64,000 nucleotides of DNA from an uncultured Cohaesibacter sp. (GTDB lineage: Bacteria; Pseudomonadota; Alphaproteobacteria; Rhizobiales; Cohaesibacteraceae). Position numbers and translations under genes: made by a program. Below the pieces are notes generated by a model. That model saw only the letters and a list, made by a program, of their open reading frames with translations, made no database searches and was not told the origin of the DNA. The stretch spans positions 1,419,501-1,483,500 of the forward strand of contig NZ_OY762934.1 of NCBI RefSeq assembly GCF_963667045.1, in the 5' to 3' direction. Positions 1-7,347 of this stretch are shown here, piece after piece. Position 1 is the first letter of the stretch. Every line of letters starts with the position of its first letter.

Positions 1-726
1 CGGGATCAGCACGGTTCCGATGACCAGATCAGCCTTGGCAACAAGGCGGGCGATGTTGCCCTTGTTGGAGTAGACTGTCTTGATCGCCGTACCGAAGCGA
101 TCAACTGCTGCACGCAAGGCGTTGGTGTTGCTGTCAACCATGGTCACGCTGGCACCCATGCCAAGAGCCACCCGGGCCGCGTTGGTGCCGGACACGCCAG
201 CACCGATGATGACGACTTCAGCCGGATCAACGCCCGGTACGCCGCCGAGCAGTATGCCCATGCCGCCACCGGTGTTTTCCAGAGCCTGTGCGCCGACCTG
301 CGGAGCCAGACGGCCAGCCACTTCGGACATTGGGAACAACAGCGGCAGAGCGCCGGTCGGGGATGTCACGGTCTCATAGGCAATGCAGGTTGCGCCGGAT
401 TTGACGAGGTCTGCAGTCTGGGCCGGATCCGGAGCCAGATGCAGGTATGTGAAGAGAAGCTGGCCGGGGCGCAGTTTGGCGCGCTCGACAGCAAGCGGTT
501 CCTTCACCTTGACGACCATTTCGGCCTTGGCGAAGATTTCGTCCGGGGTAGCGACGATCGTGGCTCCTGCTGCAGCATAGTCTTCGTCGGCACAGCCGAT
601 ACCAGCGCCAGCGCCAGTTTCAATCATGACTTCATGGCCGCAGGCGACCAGTTCCTGAACAGAGGACGGGACAAGACCAACGCGGTCTTCGTGGTCCTTG
701 ATCTCTTTTGGGCATCCGATAAGCAT
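1..726 (-). CDS. ald: Alanine dehydrogenase, N-terminal two thirds (cut by window edge)
   Basis: Reading the minus strand from ATG at 726 gives MLIGCPKEIKDHEDRVGLVP, the N-terminus typical of NAD-dependent L-alanine dehydrogenase, which interconverts L-alanine with pyruvate and ammonia in the cytosol. About 242 of roughly 370 residues are present. The stretch VVIIGAGVSGTNAARVALGM is the nucleotide-binding loop of the Rossmann domain, and KVKEPLAVE and TYLHLAPD are family-typical. The reading frame runs off the window at base 1, so the C-terminus cannot be seen. It is divergent from an Lrp/AsnC regulator 220 bp away. Two copies of an ATAATTTGCGCAAT-like site lie between them, which suggests local control by that regulator. 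Confidence 0.95.
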   Translation of the reverse strand, partial: MLIGCPKEIKDHEDRVGLVPSSVQELVACGHEVMIETGAGAGIGCADEDYAAAGATIVATPDEIFAKAEMVVKVKEPLAVERAKLRPGQLLFTYLHLAPDPAQTADLVKSGATCIAYETVTSPTGALPLLFPMSEVAGRLAPQVGAQALENTGGGMGILLGGVPGVDPAEVVIIGAGVSGTNAARVALGMGASVTMVDSNTNALRAAVDRFGTAIKTVYSNKGNIARLVAKADLVIGTVLIP

Positions 727-856
727 TGTTTGGTTCTCCGTGGTGTATTGCCGCCAATGCGCCTCCTTGTTGGGCGTGCACCGCCTTTCTGAGGGGCCGT
801 TCACACGCTGTGCGGGACGCTTTTGGGTCTTCGAATTACCTATCAATGATGAACCA

Positions 857-927
857 TAATTTGCGCAATGTGCGGCGAAAGGATCTTGTTTTACCGACAG
901 TTTTTCGCATATAATTGCGCAAATTAT
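857..927. promoter_or_regulatory. Paired inverted sites in the ald-lrp divergent promoter
   Basis: ATAATTTGCGCAAT (857-870) and ATAATTGCGCAAATTAT (911-927) are near-identical when one is reverse-complemented, and the second is itself almost palindromic. Their centres are about 55 bp apart, close to five helical turns. This arrangement fits an Lrp/AsnC (AldR-type) octamer controlling ald and its own gene. That function is inferred from position and symmetry. Confidence 0.6.
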
Positions 928-945
928 CAAAATCATCGAATTTTC

Positions 946-1413
946 ATGACACTCGAGAAACTCGACAAAAGAGACCGCCAAATCCTCAATCTGTTGCAGG
1001 ACAACGGACGGCTGAGCAATGCGGAGCTGGCAGAGAAGGTGAACCTTTCCGCTTCCGCCTGCCTCCGTCGCGTCAAGCAGCTCGAAGACAGCGGGCTGGT
1101 GGAAGGCTATCACATGCAGCTGGACATGAAGGCCTGCGGCATGTCGGGGGTTGCTTTCGTGTTCGTGACGCTGGATGGACAGGGACGGGATTCCCTGGCG
1201 CGCTTCGAGCGAGCAATCAAGGAAATCAACGAGATACAGGACTGCTACCTGCTCGCCGGACAATATGATTATCTCTTGCGGGTCATCTATCGCAATGCGT
1301 CCGATCTGGAGCGCGTTCACCACGACATCCTGACCAACCTGCCCGGCGTTGTCAGGGTCAACTCCACCCTGACACTGAGAGCGGTCAAGCACACCGGCAA
1401 GCTCGAAGTCTGA
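946..1413 (+). CDS. Lrp/AsnC family transcriptional regulator, probable ald regulator
   Basis: The 155-residue protein has the full Lrp/AsnC plan. An N-terminal winged helix-turn-helix covers residues about 8-60, with LSNAELAEKVNLSASACLRR as the recognition region. A C-terminal RAM/AsnC ligand-binding domain covers residues 70-150 and includes the GQYDYLLRV strand. The ATG at 946 gives the usual family length, whereas an upstream ATG at 868 would add 26 residues unlike the family. Divergent placement from ald matches AldR-type regulators, which sense amino acids such as alanine and activate ald. The ligand is inferred from the neighbour. Both genes share the paired sites at 857-927. Confidence 0.9.
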   Translation: MTLEKLDKRDRQILNLLQDNGRLSNAELAEKVNLSASACLRRVKQLEDSGLVEGYHMQLDMKACGMSGVAFVFVTLDGQGRDSLARFERAIKEINEIQDCYLLAGQYDYLLRVIYRNASDLERVHHDILTNLPGVVRVNSTLTLRAVKHTGKLEV

Positions 1414-1428
1414 GAAAATCCGACGCGA

Positions 1429-2859
1429 TCACCTAGCCAGCGGGAAGCGCACGATCACGGTGAGACCACCGCCTTCGGTCTCGGCCATCTCTATGGTGGC
1501 GTCATGATTTTCGGCCACCTTGCGAGCAATTGCAAGGCCAAGACCGAAGCCGGACGTGTCGTCCATGGTCCGCGCCTTGTCGCCGCGGGCGAAGGGCTCC
1601 TGCAGCAAAAACCGGTCTTCCTGAGCAATGCCCGGGCCATGATCGATCACCAGCAAGCAGGCAAAGTCGCCTTCCTGTCTCAGCGCAATTTCGCACGCCC
1701 CGGCATATTTGACGGCATTGTCGATCAGGTTGTCAATCAGCCGAATGAGAGCGTTGGGACGAGCCAGAATGGTCAGGCTCGTATAATCGGCCAACTCGAC
1801 CGCTTCGCCAGCGTCGCTCCACTCATAGGCCAGACTGTCTACCAGACTGCTCAGGTCCAGACGGACCGGTTTCTCTCCAGTTTCCCCCTTGCTGAAATAG
1901 GTCATCAATCGGGTCAGCAATCCGTCCATCATCGTAAGATCACGCAGAAAGGCCTTGCGCAGCTCTTCCGGTTCGACCGTATCGGCCCTGAGGCGCAGGC
2001 GTGTAACCGGGGTGCGCAAATCATGGCCAACGGCGGCCAGCATGCGCGTGCGATCCTCGATCAGTTGGTGGATACGATCCTGCATCTTGTTGAGCGCGAT
2101 GGATGCCACACGCAGCTCTGTGGGGCCGGCAACTTCTGCCATCTGCGGCTTGGCGTTTTCCTTGGCGATGTTGTTGGTCACCTGCGCCAAACGCCGCAGG
2201 GGCCGGATCAGGAAGATGATGGCCCACAGCAGCAACAGCAGGGTGCAACCAAGGGAGTAGATCAGGACATTTTCAAGCCCATGATTGGGCATCTCCGGTG
2301 TCCTTAGGGTAATACTGGCACTCAGGACACGCTGATCCGGCAGCCGGGAATAGACCGTCACCTCCGACTGATTGTCTTCAATTTGATGAACCGAGCGCGC
2401 AAAGTACAATCCGATTGCCTGAGGATTGGCAAAACCCTTTGCTATATCGGCACTAGAAGGAGGTTCTCCAAGAGGAGAAAGCAGTCGCAAAAGAAAGCCT
2501 ATGGAGTCGGCAGGAGGGGCTGGTGGCAGATCAGCGACACCAATGTTGCGGCGGATCCACTCAAGAGGCGCGACAACGGGGTCCGTGCCGGAGAGTAGCA
2601 AGTAGGTGACGTTCGGGTGCTTAATTCTCAGCTGTTGCAGGACTGGCTCGACAGTATCTGGCGGCAACTGCGCAAGGGCCTCCGCTATACCGATCTGACG
2701 TTCGGAATAGAGCATGATGGGTGGAGCCAGCGGCGCTACGCGCGCCGCCTGCACCGAAATATAGATGCCGGTCAAAAACATGCCCATTGCCAGAATCAGA
2801 AGAATCAACAACTGACCGGCAATGGAGTTGACAAAGTTGAACCAGCGAGCCTCTCTCAT
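1429..2859 (-). CDS. Sensor histidine kinase (EnvZ-like)
   Basis: This 476-residue inner-membrane kinase has a first membrane segment at about 12-36, a periplasmic sensor region to about 195, a second segment at about 197-218, and a HAMP linker to about 270. The phosphoacceptor box is GHDLRTPVTRLRLR, with His279. The HATPase domain shows NLIDNAVKYAG (N box), DHGPGI (G1) and GFGLGLAIA (G2). The start codon overlaps the end of the response-regulator gene by four bases (ATGA), so the two are translationally coupled. The OmpR-type partner and the short H-box suggest the EnvZ/RstB class. The signal is unknown because the periplasmic part resembles nothing I can name. Confidence 0.93.
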   Translation of the reverse strand: MREARWFNFVNSIAGQLLILLILAMGMFLTGIYISVQAARVAPLAPPIMLYSERQIGIAEALAQLPPDTVEPVLQQLRIKHPNVTYLLLSGTDPVVAPLEWIRRNIGVADLPPAPPADSIGFLLRLLSPLGEPPSSADIAKGFANPQAIGLYFARSVHQIEDNQSEVTVYSRLPDQRVLSASITLRTPEMPNHGLENVLIYSLGCTLLLLLWAIIFLIRPLRRLAQVTNNIAKENAKPQMAEVAGPTELRVASIALNKMQDRIHQLIEDRTRMLAAVGHDLRTPVTRLRLRADTVEPEELRKAFLRDLTMMDGLLTRLMTYFSKGETGEKPVRLDLSSLVDSLAYEWSDAGEAVELADYTSLTILARPNALIRLIDNLIDNAVKYAGACEIALRQEGDFACLLVIDHGPGIAQEDRFLLQEPFARGDKARTMDDTSGFGLGLAIARKVAENHDATIEMAETEGGGLTVIVRFPLAR

Positions 2860-3587
2860 ACAGTCTCACGCTGTTCGTGAACTTCTGCGATGAACTCATA
2901 GCCACCGGAACGAACGGTGTGAATGAGCTTCTGACTATTCGGCCCGTTTTCCAGCTTGCGGCGCAAACGGGAGATCAGGATGTCGATACTACGTTCAGTC
3001 GCGCCTGAGCTCGGGCCTTGAGTCAAGTCAATCAACTGTTCACGGGTCAACGTCAGTCCGGGTCTTTCGCAGAAAACACGCAGCAGATCGAACTCGGCAG
3101 GCGTCAGATGGATCTGCACGCCATTATAGTCGTTTAACTCTCGTTTTCGAATGTCGAGCTGCCATTTGCCTCCGAAATAGAGAACTGGTGCCTGCATACG
3201 GCTGTCCCTGACTGACATGCGGCTGCGACGCAACATTGCCTTGATGCGGGCTTCCAGTTCCCTGGGATTGAAGGGCTTGGCCATGTAATCGTCAGCGCCC
3301 AGTTCCAACCCGACCACTCTGTCGATATCTTCGCTCTTGGCAGAGAGAATCATGATGGGCACTGTTGAAATGGACCGTATGCGGGCGCAAATGCTCAACC
3401 CGTCTTCACCAGGAAGCATGACATCCAAAAGAATCAGGTCGATATTGCAGCGAGCCAAAATGGCGTCCGCTTCGCGCCCGTTGGAAGCCAACGAGGCCAT
3501 CCAGCCATTGCGCTGCAACAATGCAGCCAGCAGCGACTGAATTTCAGTGTCATCTTCGATGACCAGGATGTGCGTTGTGTTCTGCAT
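2856..3587 (-). CDS. OmpR-family response regulator
   Basis: The 243-residue protein has a receiver domain with acidic pocket EDD (11-13), phosphoacceptor Asp55 in LILLDVMLPGEDGL, and Lys104 in the MAKPF motif. A winged helix-turn-helix output domain occupies about 145-236 (LTPAEFDLLRVF, SIDILISRLRRKLE, VRSGGYEF). It is the first gene of a two-gene operon with the kinase, overlapping it by four bases. It should be phosphorylated by that kinase and bind direct repeats. Two 10-bp direct repeats lie 124-153 bp upstream and are a candidate autoregulatory site. The target genes are unknown. Confidence 0.95.
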   Translation of the reverse strand: MQNTTHILVIEDDTEIQSLLAALLQRNGWMASLASNGREADAILARCNIDLILLDVMLPGEDGLSICARIRSISTVPIMILSAKSEDIDRVVGLELGADDYMAKPFNPRELEARIKAMLRRSRMSVRDSRMQAPVLYFGGKWQLDIRKRELNDYNGVQIHLTPAEFDLLRVFCERPGLTLTREQLIDLTQGPSSGATERSIDILISRLRRKLENGPNSQKLIHTVRSGGYEFIAEVHEQRETV

Positions 3588-3710
3588 GGCGTTTCTTCTG
3601 GTTCAAGTGGAATCATGTTTGCGGGCTTGTTGAGAAAAATCAAAGGAACCTTCAGCTTTTGCGCAGCTTTTCTCACCTTTCTATTCCCTGCCATGTCTAT
3701 ATCAGAATCC

Positions 3711-3740
3711 GAAATACGCAGACATTGTTAGAAATATGCA
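3711..3740. promoter_or_regulatory. Direct repeat GAAATAYGCA x2, possible response-regulator site
   Basis: GAAATACGCA (3711-3720) and GAAATATGCA (3731-3740) repeat with a 20-bp period, two helical turns. They lie upstream of the response-regulator gene. OmpR-family proteins bind same-face direct repeats, so this could be an autoregulatory site. The assignment is inferred. Confidence 0.3.
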
Positions 3741-4052
3741 AGAGCACGTGTAATTGCATATTATCCCAGCTTATGAGGCACCATGCGCGGGACAATCGCT
3801 CACCATTCACCCCGATGCCCCAACGAAAAACTCAGCATCAGGCTGACCCCCGGCAAAACAGCAGGAAAACGGCGACCATGCACGGCACGTCATTTCGGCA
3901 GGAGAATAGGTCCGGGACCGCAACTTCCTCTGCCCTTCGGATTTCAGACGATCCGGAAAGATGTGAGCGCGTGCCTAACAGGAAAGGCAAGCAACAAAAG
4001 GAGCTGCTGAATTTTCATTCTTTGAGGGGTGATTAAGATAAAAAGGTGGGCG

Positions 4053-4073
4053 AGAGCCTCTGGGGCTCTTTTG
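4053..4073 (+). terminator. Intrinsic terminator-like hairpin without an upstream gene
   Basis: AGAGCC (4053-4058) pairs with GGCTCT (4064-4069) around the loop TCTGG, followed by TTTTG. On the plus strand nothing annotated ends nearby, since the two-component genes run away on the minus strand. It may end a small RNA starting somewhere in 3600-4050. Confidence 0.45.
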
Positions 4074-4555
4074 TTGGAGGGAAAGAGAGGCCGCAGGCCA
4101 ACATTCTCCACCTCACGGAACAGCTCTGACAGGCTCCCCTCCTCATGACGTTTCAAACACCGCAAGGCTACGATTCGAAAGGCTCCAAAGTGAAAGGTGC
4201 CTTAGAGTAGATGGTTCCTGATGCCAATAACCATGGAGAACAAATGTTTGGTCAGAATTCCGATAGCCGTCAAAAATAACATTTTGCGCATAATATAAAC
4301 CTCATTAACAGAGCTTTCACTCTCATAACTCTCAAGAGAGAACTTTGTTCCATCGCTATCGAAGTTTTCTCTTTTTCATATAGTGGCATTTTCGATCGCT
4401 TCAACTGGCCTTCTCGCCCTGTCCTGTCGGTTCATCAGAATTCCGGCCCGGCATTCGGGGCTTTTGCCCATCCAGTCGTCTCAACAGAAATTTCCTGTCG
4501 CGCAAACGGGTCGCTCTGCTTGGCCAATTCCTCATTGTCCGGTCAGATCATCAAT

Positions 4556-4598
4556 CCCGATTTGACACTGGCCCGATTTGACACTGGCCCGATTTGAC
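4556..4598. repeat. 16-bp tandem repeat, about 2.7 copies
   Basis: The unit CCCGATTTGACACTGG occurs at 4556-4571 and 4572-4587, with a partial third copy from 4588. The two full copies are identical, so the duplication is recent or selected. It lies in non-coding sequence. Confidence 0.85.
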
Positions 4599-5132
4599 CC
4601 AGGTCCACTGTCGCCGTAGTCCAAATTCAGACCATCATCGAGTTTTCAAATTCACGTCAGAATTTCTCTTGCCCCAGAAAGATACGCACAAAATCCCTCA
4701 AAATTATGGCATCAGGTAACGTTGCCGCCGCAAATTGTATCTAACTGTAACGCAGGGCAAAGCGACAAATCGAGAACCCTCCGATAGCGATTTGCGACCA
4801 CTGCGGGTAAAGCAAAACCGTAAAATTCTTTTGATCTATTTAATTTCACCAAGAACACAAAAAGAACAAAAATCAAACAAATGAATCACACCCGGAACAC
4901 CGGAATTCCAAAGAGAACATACAGAAAACAAATATACGTAGATCCATTTGATTTCTAATGGGTTTTTGGTAAATACGCACTACTTAACCCATCGTTAATT
5001 TTTTTCTGACAATCGGCTCTATCAACTGCGCACAGGGTCAATCGCATTTGCGGATCAGGCAGTTGCTTTGTTGGCGGAAATCTGCCTAATCATCGCCAAA
5101 GACAGCATCCGTTACCGAAAGGCTCACAAGCC

Positions 5133-5810
5133 ATGTCAATCACTCAGCCCCTGTTGATGGCACCCGAGTTGTTCCTCGACACAATCGTGCCGATTTTCTT
5201 TTATGCCGGGTTGATTGTCTTTGCCATGACCGGCGGTCTGCGGGCTCTGCAGTCGGAAATGGATTTCTTCGGCGTGCTGATGGTCGGCTTTGTCACGGCC
5301 ACTGGCGGCGGCACTTTGCGCGACATCCTCATCGGCGCATTGCCCGTCAATTGGGTCAGCGACCCGACGCCGCTGGCCATCGTCATGCCAGCGTCCCTTC
5401 TGGCATACGCGGTCGAGCGCATCGGCTGGTCTCAGCGCCAGATCTTCAACTGGATCGATGCCATCGGCATGGCCATCTTCTCGGTGACAGGAACCGTGCT
5501 GACCCTGGAGCTTGGCCACCATCCGGCAATCTGCATCATGATGGGCGTAATCACGGCAACCTTTGGCGGACTGATCCGCGACATTCTGTGCAATGTGGTG
5601 CCCTTCCTGCTCCGACAGGAAATCTATGCCACGGCGGCGCTTCTTGGTTCTTGCCTGTTCGTCGGCTTCCACTATCTGGAGGTGGATCCGGCGGTCAGCG
5701 CCATCATCTCGATGGGCGCGGCGCTGTTGCTGCGTGGGTTGGCGATCCGCTACAAGTTCAATATGCGGGATGAAGACCAGAAAGCCTCCCCCCGCATTAT
5801 CCAGCGCTGA
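5133..5810 (+). CDS. TRIC-like (UPF0126/YicG family) membrane channel protein
   Basis: The 225-residue integral membrane protein has about seven hydrophobic segments and two internal repeats carrying glycine-rich motifs: VTATGGGTLRDILIG (about 52-66) and ITATFGGLIRDILC (about 138-151). This duplicated GGG/GGLxRD pattern marks bacterial trimeric intracellular cation channel homologues, historically UPF0126 with YicG. The family conducts potassium-like cations, and some members have been linked to glycine uptake, so the substrate is open. The gene stands alone after a 1.5 kb gap. The ATG at 5133 follows AAAGG and opens directly into the first segment. Confidence 0.88.
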   Translation: MSITQPLLMAPELFLDTIVPIFFYAGLIVFAMTGGLRALQSEMDFFGVLMVGFVTATGGGTLRDILIGALPVNWVSDPTPLAIVMPASLLAYAVERIGWSQRQIFNWIDAIGMAIFSVTGTVLTLELGHHPAICIMMGVITATFGGLIRDILCNVVPFLLRQEIYATAALLGSCLFVGFHYLEVDPAVSAIISMGAALLLRGLAIRYKFNMRDEDQKASPRIIQR

Positions 5811-5855
5811 TCGCCCACCCGCCAGCTCTGCAAGACAGACCTGCCAGCACCAGTC

Positions 5856-6377
5856 TCAAAGGGCGTGCACCATTTGCACGCGCAAGGGCTGGAAACCAAG
5901 CTGCTCATAAAACCGCTTTGCACCTTCATTGAAGTCATAGACGTTGAGCAGCATTTCCTTGGCGCCATTGCTGCGTGCCCAGGTCTCCGCATCCCCAAGC
6001 AGGGCCCGCGCCACACCCTGCCGCCGCATGGTTTCGTCAACCACCAGATTGTCGACTTCGAAAATGACCCGCACCGGGTAGACCGGGCCCGGCGGGCAGG
6101 TTCTCAGCGTCACGAGGCACAGGCCGATCAGCCGCGTTGCATCGCCCTCGAGGCTGGGGCAGCTTTCCGCCAGCAGCAGCGCCCGGTCGGCACAATGGAT
6201 AACCTCGGCGATATAGTCACGGGAGCGCGGCGCCTCGTCCTTCTTGTGCGGAAAGCGCTGCGGGTCGCGGGCCTGATGGTAGCCGTCGAGCTGACGCCAC
6301 AGCGGTGCCATGGCCGCGAAATCATCAAGGCGCGCCTGTCGTATGGTGAAGGGTCGTATCTTTGAAAGATGGGTCAT
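5856..6377 (-). CDS. GNAT-family N-acetyltransferase
   Basis: The 173-residue protein has a GNAT fold: strand FEVDNLVVDETMRRQGVARA holds the acetyl-CoA pyrophosphate loop (R/Q-x-x-G-x-A), then NVYDFNEGAKRFYEQLGFQP gives the conserved C-terminal N...FYE..GF motif. The start at 6377 is preferred over an upstream in-frame ATG (6455) because GGAGAGA lies just before it and the N-terminus then begins at IRPFTIRQARLDDF, as GNATs do. The substrate is unknown. It is convergent with the TRIC-like gene. Confidence 0.88.
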   Translation of the reverse strand: MTHLSKIRPFTIRQARLDDFAAMAPLWRQLDGYHQARDPQRFPHKKDEAPRSRDYIAEVIHCADRALLLAESCPSLEGDATRLIGLCLVTLRTCPPGPVYPVRVIFEVDNLVVDETMRRQGVARALLGDAETWARSNGAKEMLLNVYDFNEGAKRFYEQLGFQPLRVQMVHAL

Positions 6378-6448
6378 GTCGTCTCTCCTGGCCTCGGTCT
6401 TTGAACGAGGGCGTTTCAGGGTGCGGAGATCAGACATCAGAAACAAGA

Positions 6449-6470
6449 AGACCACCGAACCCGGTGGTCT
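6449..6470 (-). terminator. Hairpin between marR-type gene and GNAT
   Basis: AGACCACC (6449-6456) and GGTGGTCT (6463-6470) form a perfect 8-bp stem around GAACCC. On the minus strand it is followed by TCTTGTTTCTG. It probably ends the MarR-type transcript before the GNAT gene. The U-tract is interrupted. Confidence 0.5.
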
Positions 6471-6716
6471 GTCTTAAGCACGCAAAAGCCAACCACCCAT
6501 CTAACAGGATGGGTACCAATAGGATACGGTAGCGATGGTCAGGTTTATGCTCATGCAGGCAAAATAAGCGCAGGAGCGGCATCGGTCAAGAGACATCTTG
6601 CCACCGACGGCCGGGAACTCACGCTTTCCGCAAAGGCTGGAGCGCCCATCCTGCGCCCTTTCTCCAAAAGACCTGCCCGGTCAGCCATTGCCGACCGGCC
6701 TTGCCTCATGCCGTCC

Positions 6717-7205
6717 TCAGATTTCATCCATCGCCTTGATGGCCTCGTTAAAGCGGATGACGTGATCGGCAAACTGGCAAAGATCCTCGCCCGGCCAGTC
6801 TTTCATCATGGTCTGTAGGCCCCGGCGACGGGCAAGCTGCATCTGCTGGAACAGCTCCAACCCCTTTGCCTCGATCTCGATCATGATCCCGCGGCCATCA
6901 TCGGGATTGCTTTTGCGTACAACATATCCCTTCTTCTCCATGGCCACGATCTGTCTGGTCACCGTGGACTGGTCGAGCCCGAGCATGGTGGCCAGCTCTC
7001 CACTGGAATGGGCTCGTTCCTTGAGCACCATCAGGGCGAGATAGTGCGCCCGTTCAAGTGGATAGCGTCTTTTCCGATAGATCGAATCCAGCCGCCGGAT
7101 CATGAAGGCGATTTCCCGTTCCAGCTGGGAAATCGCATCAGTAGAACAAGCACCCGGCTCGCCTGTGCCCTCGTCCTGTCCGTTGGTATCACTATGCTCA
7201 GTCAT
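6717..7205 (-). CDS. MarR-family transcriptional regulator
   Basis: The 162-residue protein has a central winged helix-turn-helix (SSGELATMLGLDQSTVTRQI at about 67-86, then a wing RKSNPDDGRGIMIEIEAKG), flanked by helices used for dimerisation, as in the MarR family. The acidic N-terminal tail of about 25 residues is not conserved in character. It is divergent from the MFS-USP transporter with 142 bp between them. The usual MarR logic is repression of such a transporter until a small aromatic or toxic ligand is bound. An inverted repeat at 7231-7243 next to its start is a plausible operator. AAAGGA precedes the ATG. Confidence 0.9.
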   Translation of the reverse strand: MTEHSDTNGQDEGTGEPGACSTDAISQLEREIAFMIRRLDSIYRKRRYPLERAHYLALMVLKERAHSSGELATMLGLDQSTVTRQIVAMEKKGYVVRKSNPDDGRGIMIEIEAKGLELFQQMQLARRRGLQTMMKDWPGEDLCQFADHVIRFNEAIKAMDEI

Positions 7206-7230
7206 GCATATCCTTTGTCATTTTATTTTC

Positions 7231-7243
7231 TTGTACCATACAA
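7231..7243. promoter_or_regulatory. Inverted repeat, candidate MarR operator
   Basis: TTGTA-CCA-TACAA is a perfect interrupted palindrome 26 bp upstream of the marR-type start, inside the divergent promoter. Its size and place fit a MarR-dimer operator. Binding is inferred. Confidence 0.45.
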
Positions 7244-7347
7244 CTTGATTTCCATACGGGCTATCTGTAGCTTCTCCAAACTTGTTTCCTCCCCATCGAT
7301 GACAGCATCGATTGTGTTTCCTCCCATTTCACTTCTGCGAGTAATCC

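Larger units (their letters stand above)
3588..5132. other. Gene-free stretch of about 1.5 kb
   Basis: I find no convincing coding region here. The longest open frames lack a ribosome site and have non-protein-like composition. It holds the promoter of the response regulator, 10-bp direct repeats (3711-3740), an intrinsic terminator-like hairpin with no gene in front of it (4053-4073), a 16-bp tandem repeat (4556-4598), and an AT-rich block at about 4640-5010 leading to the TRIC-like gene. Confidence 0.6.
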
